DNA from: Desulfurella amilsii | GTDB lineage: Bacteria; Campylobacterota_A; Desulfurellia; Desulfurellales; Desulfurellaceae | NCBI RefSeq assembly: GCF_002119425.1 | Contig: NZ_MDSU01000018.1 | Span: forward strand, 124,001-188,000 | Length of the DNA stretch: 64,000 nucleotides | Direction: 5' to 3' | In this document: positions 45,127 to 52,665 of the stretch, piece after piece | Layout: each line of letters starts with the position of its first letter | How positions within the stretch are numbered: position 1 is the stretch's first letter | Made by a program: the position numbers and the translations under genes | Notes under the pieces: model-generated | Told to the model about the DNA's origin: nothing | Databases searched by the model: none | What the model saw: the letters and a program-made list of their open reading frames with translations, nothing else

Positions 45127-46545
45127 ATGACAAAATATAACAAGGTTACACCAGATTTAGCAGACACATTGACACAAATATGTGGTGAAAAAAATGTCAT
45201 TTATGAAAATAAAGAAGAATTATCTAGTTATTCTTATGACGAAGCAGGTAAATTGTTTGCACGTATGCCAGAGATTGTTGTAAAACCACAAAATACAGGG
45301 CAAGTTTCAAAAATAATGAAACTAGCCAACGAAAATCTTATACCAGTAACCCCAAGGGCAGCTGGCAGCGGAGTAGCAGGCGCTACAATTCCACTTGAAG
45401 GTGGGATAGTTTTATCTGTTGAAAAGATGAATAAAATCTTGGAAATAAACAAAATTGATCGCGTTGCTGTAGTTGAGCCAGCAGTTGTTACGAATGAGTT
45501 ATGCGAAAGAGTTTTAGAAGAAGGGCTTTTCTATGCAGGTTATCCTATGAGTGTAGAAATGAGTTTTATTGGTGGGAATGTAGCTACAAACGCTGGGGGA
45601 GATAAAGTTATTAAGTACGGTAATACAAGAAAGCATGTTCTAGGTTTGGAAGTGGTACTAGCAAACGGCGGTATTTTAAATTTAGGCGGTAGGATTAGAA
45701 AACAAACTTGGGGATATGATTTGATGGATTTGATGATTGGCTCTGAAGGAACTTTAGGTATATTTACAAAGATAATTTTAAACTTACTACCCGCTCCGGG
45801 CAAAACTGTAACATTGCTGGTACCATTTGACAATATTGAAAAAACTACAGAAGCTGTATCCAATATTATACTGGCTATAAAAAAGCTTCCTTTAACTGTG
45901 GAATTTATGGATAAAATCTCAGTTGAACTATCTTCAAAGTATTTAAAAACAACTATACCTTTCCAAGATAAGGCTGAAGCCTATTTAATAATTGAAGTTG
46001 ATGGGGATTCTCAGCAAGAACTGGAAGACACATACCAGAAAGCAGGGGAGGCTTGTCTAAAAAATGGCGCACTAGATGTATTCATAGGAGATGATAGAAA
46101 ATCAGCAGAAAGTATCTGGAGAGTAAGGATGGTGTTTGCCGAAGCCCTAAGGCTAGTGGATCCTTATGTTTCTTTAAGTGGTGATGTGGTTGTCCCCCCT
46201 TCAAAGGTAACTGAATTAATGGAAAAGACCATAAAAATCGCTAACAAGCATAAAGTTAGGGTTGCAATTGCAGCTCATATTGCTGATGGAAACTTACATC
46301 CTGAACTCTTTAAGCCAGATTACGTTTCATTAGAAGACTGGCCAGAACTTGCAGAAAAGATTTATGTTGAAATAACACAAGAGGCAATAAAACTTGGAGG
46401 AGTTGGAAGTGGAGAGCATGGAGTAGGTTTTCTAAAAAGGGATATCTTTCTAAACACTAAACCACAAATAGAACTTGATATTATGAGAGGAATAAAAAAT
46501 TTATTTGACCCAAATAATATTTTAAACCCAGGGAAAATTATTTAG
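45127..46545 (+). CDS. glcD: FAD-binding 2-hydroxyacid oxidase/dehydrogenase (GlcD family)
   Basis: A 472-residue flavoprotein that oxidises a D-2-hydroxy acid such as glycolate, D-lactate or D-2-hydroxyglutarate to the oxo acid. The FAD-binding PCMH domain has VTPRAAGSGVAGATIPLEGG, GGNVATNAGGDKVIKYGNTR and IGSEGTLGIFTKI. The C-terminal domain has the conserved AAHIADGNLHP and GSGEHGVGFLKR. No iron-sulfur partner (GlcF) or GlcE lies beside it. It may feed the acid-catabolism pathway upstream, but IS debris separates them. AGGAG precedes the ATG. Confidence 0.9.
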   Translation: MTKYNKVTPDLADTLTQICGEKNVIYENKEELSSYSYDEAGKLFARMPEIVVKPQNTGQVSKIMKLANENLIPVTPRAAGSGVAGATIPLEGGIVLSVEKMNKILEINKIDRVAVVEPAVVTNELCERVLEEGLFYAGYPMSVEMSFIGGNVATNAGGDKVIKYGNTRKHVLGLEVVLANGGILNLGGRIRKQTWGYDLMDLMIGSEGTLGIFTKIILNLLPAPGKTVTLLVPFDNIEKTTEAVSNIILAIKKLPLTVEFMDKISVELSSKYLKTTIPFQDKAEAYLIIEVDGDSQQELEDTYQKAGEACLKNGALDVFIGDDRKSAESIWRVRMVFAEALRLVDPYVSLSGDVVVPPSKVTELMEKTIKIANKHKVRVAIAAHIADGNLHPELFKPDYVSLEDWPELAEKIYVEITQEAIKLGGVGSGEHGVGFLKRDIFLNTKPQIELDIMRGIKNLFDPNNILNPGKII

Positions 46546-46548
46546 CAA

Positions 46549-46670
46549 GGGAGTATAATATTCTTTATGTAAACCTCCAATGTGTGTAAAATAAAAAATA
46601 TTTTTGAAGATTTTTATAAAATGCAGTTAAAAAAGAAAAAGGGCATGTTGACAAAAAACTTGACAAACCC
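46549..46670 (+). repeat. MITE-like terminal-inverted-repeat element, copy A
   Basis: Begins GGGAGTATAATATTCTTTAT, then GTAAACCTCC, 4 bases after the glcD stop, and ends CTTGACAAACCC. The right inverted repeat is decayed. Confidence 0.6.
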
Positions 46671-46686
46671 CACCCTGAGAAAAATT

Positions 46687-47214
46687 TCAATCTTGTACCT
46701 CTCTAAATCTTGTACCATATATTTTCTTTGGAAAGTCACCTTTTGCATACTTGACATTCCTTTCTCTCTTTACAAGAGCTTTATCTGCATACGCTTCTAT
46801 CACTTCACCTATAAATAGTCTTTTATCTCCTGCCTCTATTTCTTGCCTAACTTTACACTCCATATAAGCTACACACTCATCGATAATAGGGGCTTTTACT
46901 TTGCGTGCTGGTTGTGGCGTTAATCCTGTTTCTTTAAATTTATCAACTTGAGACCCTGAGTGAAAACCACAATAATATATCTGCGGTTTTAGCTCTTTTG
47001 GGGGTACATTTATAATAAATTCTTTAGTACTTTCGATTAACTTACATGAATAAGCCTTTTTCCCTATGGCACAAGCCACAAGTGGGGGTTCCTTTGATAC
47101 AGGCATACAAAAACTGATTGCTATGATATTTGATTTTCCTTCTATATTTCCACATGTTATTAAAAAATGTCTCATCGGCCACATAAATTCTAAATATTCG
47201 ACATCTATCTTCAT
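46687..47214 (-). CDS. Flavin reductase/flavoredoxin-like FMN-binding protein
   Basis: A 175-residue split-barrel flavoprotein: FMWPMRHFLITCGNIEGKSN near the start, IIAISFCMPVSKEPPLVACA, and IGKKAYSCKLIESTKEFIIN binding FMN, followed by VPPKEL. Anaerobes often use such proteins (flavoredoxins) as electron carriers or NAD(P)H:flavin reductases. The partner is not evident. AAAGGTGA precedes the ATG. It is co-oriented with the isochorismatase-like gene upstream but 109 bases apart. Confidence 0.85.
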   Translation of the reverse strand: MKIDVEYLEFMWPMRHFLITCGNIEGKSNIIAISFCMPVSKEPPLVACAIGKKAYSCKLIESTKEFIINVPPKELKPQIYYCGFHSGSQVDKFKETGLTPQPARKVKAPIIDECVAYMECKVRQEIEAGDKRLFIGEVIEAYADKALVKRERNVKYAKGDFPKKIYGTRFREVQD

Positions 47215-47323
47215 TTTATTTCACCTTTCTTTTCCATTTCAGCTAACTCGTTCATAACAGCACCAAGTGCCATTACACTACTCGTTAGGTTTGCTTTTTA
47301 TACTAAAAGCTGCATTTAACTTT

Positions 47324-47947
47324 TTACGCCAAAGCTTTCAATATTGCATCTGAGCTTTCGACTATAAACAGCTTTGACATGTTTTCTAGCGAACAATTAT
47401 GAGCTTTTTCGTCACTGGATGAAACACAATCAGAAACAATAACCGGATAAAAACCTCTATTTGAAGCATCTCGAGCGCAGGATTCTATTCCTATGTGAGT
47501 TGCAATTCCTGTAAATATCACGGTGTTAATATTTCTTGAGCGAATTAAATACTCAAAATTGGTTCCGATGAAAATGCTAGCCGTTGGCTTTTCTAATATT
47601 ATATCAGACTCTTTAGGGTAAATTGTTTTATAAATATCTCTATCTTTTGGATCCCTCATAAAACTTAAAACTTTAGATGGATCCGTTATATTCCTGGATT
47701 TCATCATAGAATAATACTGCCATGATGATCTAAACTCATCTTTTGGTGGTGTAATCTGAGTATAAAATACAGACATTTTGCTTCTAACTTGTTTTATAAA
47801 ATTACTTAATGCACCAATAAAGGCCTCCTTGTTAAAAATACTTTCAACGAGAGCGTTTTGTACATCCCATACCACCAAGCAGGTATGAGAAGGCTCTACA
47901 ATTTCTTTAAGTGTCTCGTAAATGAAAATGTTTTTAAATTGTTTCAT
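47324..47947 (-). CDS. Isochorismatase-family cysteine hydrolase
   Basis: A 207-residue hydrolase with the catalytic triad of the family: Asp in CLVVWDVQNALV (about 28), Lys in EKPTASIFIGT (about 119) and Cys in GIATHIGIESCARDA (about 155). Members hydrolyse amides such as nicotinamide, N-carbamoylsarcosine or ureidoacrylate, or enol ethers as in isochorismatase; the substrate here is open. GAGGGG precedes the ATG. Confidence 0.85.
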   Translation of the reverse strand: MKQFKNIFIYETLKEIVEPSHTCLVVWDVQNALVESIFNKEAFIGALSNFIKQVRSKMSVFYTQITPPKDEFRSSWQYYSMMKSRNITDPSKVLSFMRDPKDRDIYKTIYPKESDIILEKPTASIFIGTNFEYLIRSRNINTVIFTGIATHIGIESCARDASNRGFYPVIVSDCVSSSDEKAHNCSLENMSKLFIVESSDAILKALA

Positions 47948-48029
47948 AGTTGCACCCCTCTTTCAAAAACCTTAATATTAAAAAGTATAATCCAAAAAAA
48001 CAAATAATCAATCAATAATGAAAAGTTTG

Positions 48030-48510
48030 CCTATGTAAGGGTAACAGACAATATGAAACGAGAAACCTTTCAAGAATGCACAAAAAAAAGCTTTTGAGTA
48101 TTTTGGAGGGATACCTCAAACAGTACTGTATGATAATCTAAAAAGTGTAATTATTCAAAGGGATAAATATGGTAAAAAACCAACACGGGTTTAACGACAA
48201 TTTTGTAGATTTTGCCAAAACCTACAAATTTATCCCAAAATTGTGCAAACCCTATAGGGCACAAACGAAAGGAAAGGTAGAGAGGTTTAATAATTATTTA
48301 AAAGGCAATTTCTATAGACCTCTAAAAGCAAAATTAAAAGACAATGGAATCAAGTATGAAACATCATCAATTGTTATTACTACAAACTCAAGCTTTATCA
48401 GATTGAAGGAGGTGTTCAATGACAATGAGGCATTAACAACTGCTGTACTTGATAGGTTAATTCACCACAGATTATTAACATTCAGAGTGAAAGCTTTAGG
48501 TTGAAAGAAA
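48030..48510 (+). pseudogene. IS21 remnant: IstA joined to IstB
   Basis: An upstream frame encodes AFEYFGGIPQTVLYDNLKSV, an IstA segment. After a frame change the frame at 48169 (GTG or ATG starts) continues IstA with FVDFAKTYKFIPKLCKPYRA and GKVERFNNYLKGNFY. From about residue 60 it switches to the C-terminus of the helper ATPase IstB (SSIVITTNSSFIRLKEVF, then ATAVLDRLIHHRLL in modified form). A deletion has removed the rest of both genes. Confidence 0.7.
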
Positions 48511-48950
48511 AAAAAGGCTGGGCTGTTAAATTTGAACGAAAAAATAGCTAATTTTTTATGCCATTAGTGGTGTATTTTTAGATTGCATTTTGGTGCATTT
48601 CAATATTGCACTTGACATTTTTGGCTTTGTCAAATCTTTTGCATAAACCAATAGCTGTCCTTTTTTATACTGACTAAAAGCATATTCCTTGCAACAACTC
48701 AATGAGTTTTATGGATTTTTGATTATTTTATATGGTTTAAATATAGGCTTTGTGAGAATAGGCAGTGGTTTGTGGTGAACTAAAGCGTTCGAAAATAAAC
48801 ATTTTGGAATATAGAGGCCTAAAAACTTACAGAATAATAAATGATTCCGATTTATATTAAATTAAGAATAGTTGCTAAACACGATCCAAGCTTTTCTTTT
48901 TCTCTTACCACAACTTGACTTTTTCTATTTATTAGGTATTTAGTTGATTC
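48511..48950. other. Gene-free stretch with an IS21-type end
   Basis: Holds the right copy of the 58-bp inverted pair (48558-48615) and then about 330 bases where I find no gene, only scattered matches to repeat-element ends near 48640-48660. Confidence 0.55.
48558..48615 (-). repeat. 58-bp repeat, right copy of an inverted pair
   Basis: Reverse complement of 27827-27884 with two mismatches, 20.7 kb apart. It lies just after the IS21 remnant. Confidence 0.7.
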
Positions 48951-49751
48951 ATGGTAGAGCTTTTAAATAGTATTGTACTACTATTTTTTTCTGCTACAGT
49001 TACCGCCGTAGGCAATATTATAGGAATCGGTGGAGGCGTAATCCTTGTTCCATTCTTTATTTTTTACTTGCACCTAAATCCTATTATTGCCAGTGGCTTA
49101 AGCCTTTTTACAATAGTAATAAGTACTGCCAGCGGCTCTTATGCTTTTTTAAGGCAAAAAGTTATTGATCGTAATTTGCTCTTATTTCTGTTAATGTTTA
49201 TTTTGCCCGGAGTAATTATCGGCTCATTTATCAATAGATTTGTGAACACTCAGCAGTTTAAAAATATTTTTCCGCTATGGATTATTGTATTGGGTATAAT
49301 ATCATTAAAATCAACAAAAAAACAATCAGTAAATTTAGGATCTAGCGAACCTTATAGGAAGGCAATCAAAAATACAAAAACTGCTGGTTTTGTATCGCTT
49401 GGAGCGGGGTTTATATCAGGCTTTTTTGGTGTAGGCGTAGGAGGTATTATCGGCACCTATTTGTTAGGTACAGAGAAAATGCATCCAAGAGTAGCCTTAT
49501 CAACGCTAATTACAACAATGACATTTACCTCTCTAATTGGTTTTTTGATACACTTTTTCAACTCTTTGCCGTATTTAAATGCTTGGCTTATATATATACT
49601 TCCTCTTGCTGTAGGTGCGGTATTTGGCTCTCAAATGGGCGCTTATGTTGCAAAAATAGTAAAACCAAAAAATCTTAGCTTATATCGAGGCTGGATAATA
49701 TTATCGTTAGGTTTTGCACTAGTTTTTATAAATATGCTCACTTTAGTGTAA
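48951..49751 (+). CDS. TSUP family membrane permease (TauE/SafE)
   Basis: A 266-residue integral membrane protein with about eight hydrophobic segments. It has the two TSUP family repeats, VTAVGNIIGIGGGVILVPFF and GFISGFFGVGVGGIIGTYLL, followed by HPRVALSTLITTMTFTSL. TSUP proteins move small organic acids or sulfur compounds such as sulfite, sulfoacetate or taurine. The cargo is unknown. The ribosome site is weak and the gene stands alone between IS debris and toxin-antitoxin-like genes. Confidence 0.87.
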   Translation: MVELLNSIVLLFFSATVTAVGNIIGIGGGVILVPFFIFYLHLNPIIASGLSLFTIVISTASGSYAFLRQKVIDRNLLLFLLMFILPGVIIGSFINRFVNTQQFKNIFPLWIIVLGIISLKSTKKQSVNLGSSEPYRKAIKNTKTAGFVSLGAGFISGFFGVGVGGIIGTYLLGTEKMHPRVALSTLITTMTFTSLIGFLIHFFNSLPYLNAWLIYILPLAVGAVFGSQMGAYVAKIVKPKNLSLYRGWIILSLGFALVFINMLTLV

Positions 49752-49856
49752 CTGTCACAACAAAAAATCTCACAATAGATCTTCAAAATTTATAAAATTG
49801 GATTTTATTCTTATAGGTTTACGCACAGAATGCTATAAACCCCTATTATTTCGCTC

Positions 49857-50078
49857 TTATAACAAAGAGGCTGTTTTTGAAGTCTGGAGAGTTATGTTTA
49901 ATTCGTTATTATCGATAATATTGTGCGAAGAAGCATTCAAGAACTCAACGCTTACAGGCTTGTTATCTTCTCCATAGCTTATAATAACTCCCCCTTCTTC
50001 TTCTACAGCATCTACTGGTGGCACGTCTCTTAAAATAAGTATCAATACATCGGCCTCTGGGTCATACTTAATTTTCAT
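49857..50078 (-). CDS. DUF2283 protein (putative antitoxin partner)
   Basis: A 73-residue DUF2283 protein: MKIKYDPEADVLILIL, GGVIISYGEDNKPVSVEFLN. Small DUF2283 genes are commonly paired with DUF4258 genes in a toxin-antitoxin-like layout, and here the start overlaps the DUF4258 stop by 11 bases. The function is not experimentally defined. Confidence 0.78.
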   Translation of the reverse strand: MKIKYDPEADVLILILRDVPPVDAVEEEGGVIISYGEDNKPVSVEFLNASSHNIIDNNELNITLQTSKTASLL

Positions 50079-50334
50079 CTTTATCTCTCCAATACTTTTC
50101 TATCTTTGTAGTATAATAAATAGTCAATATTTTTAAAGTTTCACCCTCCTTTTTGAAAGGTACCCTAATTAACCCATTGCGTATTTTAGATTGTGCAACT
50201 AGTACGTCTAGATCACCACTAACTATTTGAGGAGGGTTTAATAAAATTTCCTCTACTAAGTTTTTATCTATATTTATTTTGTATTGCCATTGGCGCAATC
50301 GTTCTTGCGCATGTTTTGTCCATACAATTAACAT
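50068..50334 (-). CDS. DUF4258 protein (putative toxin)
   Basis: An 88-residue protein with WTKHAQERLRQWQYKI near the N-terminus and VPFKKEGETLKILTIYYTTK near the end, the DUF4258 pattern related to RelE/BrnT-like folds. It overlaps the downstream DUF2283 gene. The A-x-ER-x-x-x-W core resembles other small RNases, but activity is inferred only. Confidence 0.72.
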   Translation of the reverse strand: MLIVWTKHAQERLRQWQYKINIDKNLVEEILLNPPQIVSGDLDVLVAQSKIRNGLIRVPFKKEGETLKILTIYYTTKIEKYWRDKDEN

Positions 50335-50343
50335 TAACCCTTA

Positions 50344-50580
50344 TTACACCACACAAAGGTTATATTTGTCAACTCTTTTGTGTAAACTTACCTTAATTAC
50401 TTCTTTTTCATCAAAAGATTGATTTTGTAATTCAAATAATTTCTTGGCTACATCTCTTGCTATCTCAATTGTTTCTTCTATTGTTCTTCCTTGAGCAATT
50501 AATCCTTGAATATCATCTGGATTTGCTAAATACAATCCTTCTGGTAGCCACTCTATTTTAATTTTTATAAATTTTTCCAT
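50344..50580 (-). CDS. HicB-like antitoxin, altered C-terminus, no HicA
   Basis: A 78-residue HicB-type partial RNase-H-fold protein: IEWLPEGLYLANPDDIQGLI, AQGRTIEETIEIARDVAKKL. The last residues (VSLHKRVDKYNLCVV) are encoded by sequence matching the end of the local repeat element, so the natural end is lost. No HicA toxin gene is adjacent. Confidence 0.65.
   Translation of the reverse strand: MEKFIKIKIEWLPEGLYLANPDDIQGLIAQGRTIEETIEIARDVAKKLFELQNQSFDEKEVIKVSLHKRVDKYNLCVV
50365..50394. repeat. Repeat-element end inside the HicB-like gene
   Basis: TTTGTCAACTCTTTTGTGTA, then AACTTACCTT, matches the outer end of the MITE-like element in the reverse orientation. Confidence 0.45.
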
Positions 50581-50599
50581 ATTAGCTGCTATATAACAT

Positions 50600-50757
50600 A
50601 AGCTGTCCCTTTTTTACCAACTCAAAAATTTCTGATTTTTTATTCCCCATTTACACTGCTTCCTCTATACCAGTCTTATAAACACTCATAGGTGTTTTAT
50701 AGTATAGGATTGCATGAGGTTTTTTGTAATTGTAAAAGCTAGCATATTCTTCTATTC
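50600..50757 (-). pseudogene. C-terminal fragment of an IS3-type transposase (repeat copy 5)
   Basis: Encodes RIEEYASFYNYKKPHAILYY, then KTPMSVYKTGIEEAV and stop on the minus strand. It is nearly identical to 25941-26097 and in the same orientation, 24.7 kb away. Confidence 0.65.
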
Positions 50758-50871
50758 TATAATGGACCCCTAAATCATTAACAGAATTTTTGGAAAGGGA
50801 TAAAATTGAAAAAAATTCTGTATTGATTTAAAATGTTAAATGTATATTGTTCGTTTGATTTCAAGCTATCC

Positions 50872-50900
50872 TTGACATTTTTAAGATATAATGTAATATA
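50872..50900 (+). promoter_or_regulatory. Possible promoter of the Phd-PIN pair
   Basis: TTGACA, 17 bases, AATATA, within an AT-rich segment also holding TATAAT, about 30 bases before the antitoxin ATG. Confidence 0.4.
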
Positions 50901-50931
50901 TATGGTAACAAATGATAAACAGGAGGAAGAT

Positions 50932-51204
50932 ATGAAGTTTATTCCTTCAAGAGAATTGAGGTTGAGAACAGCCGATATTCTTAAAATATTAAAAGATGAA
51001 GGCGAAATTGTTATTACATTAAATGGCAAACCAGCTTCTATAATGATTCCTACAACCGAAGATGATTTAGAGCAAGTAATGTCTATGATTAAAAAAATGA
51101 AAGCTAAAAATGCTGTAAGAAAAATGAGAGAGAAAGCTGTCAAGAATAATATAACAGAAAATGATGTTGATGAAGAAATTAGAAAAATAAGAATGAACCA
51201 GTGA
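50932..51204 (+). CDS. Phd/YefM-type antitoxin
   Basis: A 90-residue antitoxin. The N-terminal DNA-binding fold (MKFIPSRELRLRTADILKIL, GEIVITLNGKPASIMIP) is the Phd/YefM pattern; a helical charged C-terminus (NITENDVDEEIRKIR) would wrap the toxin. AGGAGGAAGAT sets the ATG at 50932 in preference to earlier starts. Its stop overlaps the toxin start by 4 bases, as is usual for such pairs, which normally repress their own promoter. Confidence 0.83.
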   Translation: MKFIPSRELRLRTADILKILKDEGEIVITLNGKPASIMIPTTEDDLEQVMSMIKKMKAKNAVRKMREKAVKNNITENDVDEEIRKIRMNQ

Positions 51205-51599
51205 TACTCGTTATTGATACCAATGTTTTTATATCTGGTTTTATTTCTCAAAATAATTACCCGTGGCGTATTTTGGATTATTTTTTAGATGGTCGTTTTA
51301 CGTTGGCATTAGACGATAGAATATATCTTGAGTATGCTACTGTTTTGATGAGACCAAAATTTAATTTTGATGATAAAGACGTATCGATATTTTTAAATTT
51401 TGTTAAAGAAACAGCTTTATTCGTTACAGCTATAAAGCTAAACATAAATATGCCCGATGTGTCTGATTTAAAATTTGTTGAAGTGGCAAAAAGTTCAGGG
51501 GCTGATGCACTCATTATAGGAAATATAAAACATTTTCAAAAAGCACTAAATATAATAAAAGTCCTTACACCCAAAGAGGCATGGAAAGAACTATTTTAA
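51201..51599 (+). CDS. PIN-domain toxin ribonuclease
   Basis: A 132-residue PIN protein: MILVIDTNVFISGF with the first catalytic Asp, a Glu in RIYLEYATVL, and DLKFVEVAKSSGADALIIGN followed by KHF at the last acidic site. The last site reads IIGNIKHF, where many toxins have VTGD, a tolerated family variant. Such toxins cleave RNA with Mg2+. It is coupled to the antitoxin upstream. Confidence 0.85.
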   Translation: MILVIDTNVFISGFISQNNYPWRILDYFLDGRFTLALDDRIYLEYATVLMRPKFNFDDKDVSIFLNFVKETALFVTAIKLNINMPDVSDLKFVEVAKSSGADALIIGNIKHFQKALNIIKVLTPKEAWKELF

Positions 51600-52014
51600 G
51601 CTGTCAATATAAAAGTTAACCATATATATAATAAACACAAAACAGAGAGCTGAAAAAGGCTACTACAATTTCTATATATCCATGTAAACTATATTCATAT
51701 AAACATTCTTGGACACGCTGTAATTAATACATACACGTGCTTTCCAAAAATAAATCAAATAGGGTGGGCCACTAAACTTTGTATATTTGATATAGATGTT
51801 TGTTAACATTGAAAGACATTAAAGAAAAAGCAAGAATAGCAAATGGTTTTCTAAAAAGATGAGCGAATGGGGGGGAAAGCTTGGGAGTATAATATTCTTT
51901 GTGTAAACCTCCAAGGTTTGTAAAATGAAAAAATATTTGTTGGGGGTTTTTAAAAAATATTGTTAAAAAAAGCAGGTTTACACAAAAAAGTTGACAAACC
52001 CAAAATTACTGTTT
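51600..52014. other. Non-coding stretch with a repeat element
   Basis: No gene is visible. A fragment LKDIKEKARIANGFLKR near 51805-51860 may be the start of a lost transposase gene. 51883-52001 is a MITE-like element. Confidence 0.5.
51883..52001 (+). repeat. MITE-like terminal-inverted-repeat element, copy B (most complete)
   Basis: GGGAGTATAATATTCTTTGT at the left, near-terminal inverted repeats TTTGTGTAAACCT / AGGTTTACACAAA, and GTTGACAAACCC at the right; 119 bases, no coding capacity. Further copies at 46549 and 40650, partial ends at 27438, 27513 and 50365. Confidence 0.7.
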
Positions 52015-52238
52015 TTATGTAAGAGCATCTTGGCTTGCTTTTCTTAAAGCCTCCTGTTGTTTTATTTCTTTGCTTTTTTTATAGGTGAAATTGCGATGAA
52101 CCCTGTTTCTGATTTTGTCTATTAATTCTATTAGTTTTTTTGTATCTTTAATATGTGGGTCCTTGTATTTTTGTAGTATTTTTGTAGTATTTTTATAATA
52201 TCTTCTTGTGTGTAGGTTTTATTTTGTTTTTTTTGCAT
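52015..52238 (-). pseudogene. Small ORF broken by an 11-base tandem duplication
   Basis: From an ATG at 52238 the minus strand reads QKKQNKTYTQEDIIKILQKY and then hits a repeated 11-base unit (GTAGTATTTTT, about 52175-52200). Past it, in another frame, the reading continues DPHIKDTKKLIELIDKIRNR and ends EALRKASQDALT. Removing one unit restores a helical, lysine-rich protein of about 70 residues. I do not recognise it. Confidence 0.4.
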
Positions 52239-52500
52239 TGAAAATTAGTTTGTACAAGTAAATCATAAATCACCCCATAGATTTTTAAAAAAATAATTTC
52301 TAAAAATCCTATTTCCTAAAGATTTTTTGCTTATTTTTGTGGTGCGAATTTTTATATAAATAGAGCAAATTTAAGCAAAATAGAAACAAATAAAAACAAA
52401 ATGAAAGGTCCATGAGAGGTATATTAGGACATATAAAAATGCTTGCCAAGCCTATTTTGATAAGGTTTTGTTTTGCTTTAAGGTAGGGCGTTTCTTAATA
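52239..52500. other. Right end of the island, no gene
   Basis: About 260 AT-rich bases between the broken small ORF and tRNA-Arg. I see no integrase or excisionase fragment here. Confidence 0.5.
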
Positions 52501-52503
52501 GGT

Positions 52504-52580
52504 TGGTGCGCCTGGAGGGATTCGAACCCCCAACCGACGGATCCGAAGTCCGTTGCTCTGATCCGTTGAGCTACAGGCGC
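52504..52580 (-). tRNA. tRNA-Arg, anticodon TCG (integration target)
   Basis: A complete 77-base cloverleaf on the minus strand: acceptor GCGCCTG/CAGGCGC, D arm GCTC/GAGC, anticodon stem ACGGA/TCCGT with loop CTTCGGA, T arm GGGGG-TTCGAAT-CCCTC, discriminator A and encoded CCA. The anticodon TCG reads CGA. Its 3' 41 bases plus 3 bases beyond are repeated at 24617-24660, marking the other end of the island. Confidence 0.93.
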
Positions 52581-52617
52581 ATAATGCTCTAAAACTTTCA
52601 AATTCTAACAAACGCAT

Positions 52618-52645
52618 TTGAATTTGTCAAAAAAAACTGTATAAT
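52618..52645 (+). promoter_or_regulatory. Sigma-70-type promoter of the macro/nadK/recN/murG/par operon
   Basis: TTGAAT, 16 bases, TATAAT, followed by AGGAG and the ATG at 52666. Confidence 0.55.
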
Positions 52646-52665
52646 TAAACAAAAGGAGACTGAAG

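Larger units (their letters stand above)
24617..52544. mobile_element. tRNA-Arg-bounded genomic island (decayed integrative element)
   Basis: A 44-bp sequence covering the 3' half of tRNA-Arg(TCG) and its CCA end occurs at 52501-52544 (in the complete tRNA) and again at 24617-24660, in the same orientation with a single mismatch, 27,884 bp apart. Integration at the 3' end of a tRNA gene leaves exactly this picture: intact gene at one junction, 3' fragment at the other. Core genes lie on both outsides. Inside are catabolic genes, many broken insertion sequences and toxin-antitoxin-like genes. No tyrosine or serine integrase remains visible, so the element is probably no longer mobile. Confidence 0.75.

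Noticed and set aside
48951-49751. TSUP permease as the sulfite exporter of a sulfolactate pathway
   Set aside because: It is 12 kb from the UxaA-type pair with IS debris between and no other sulfonate gene; TSUP substrates are too varied to claim this.
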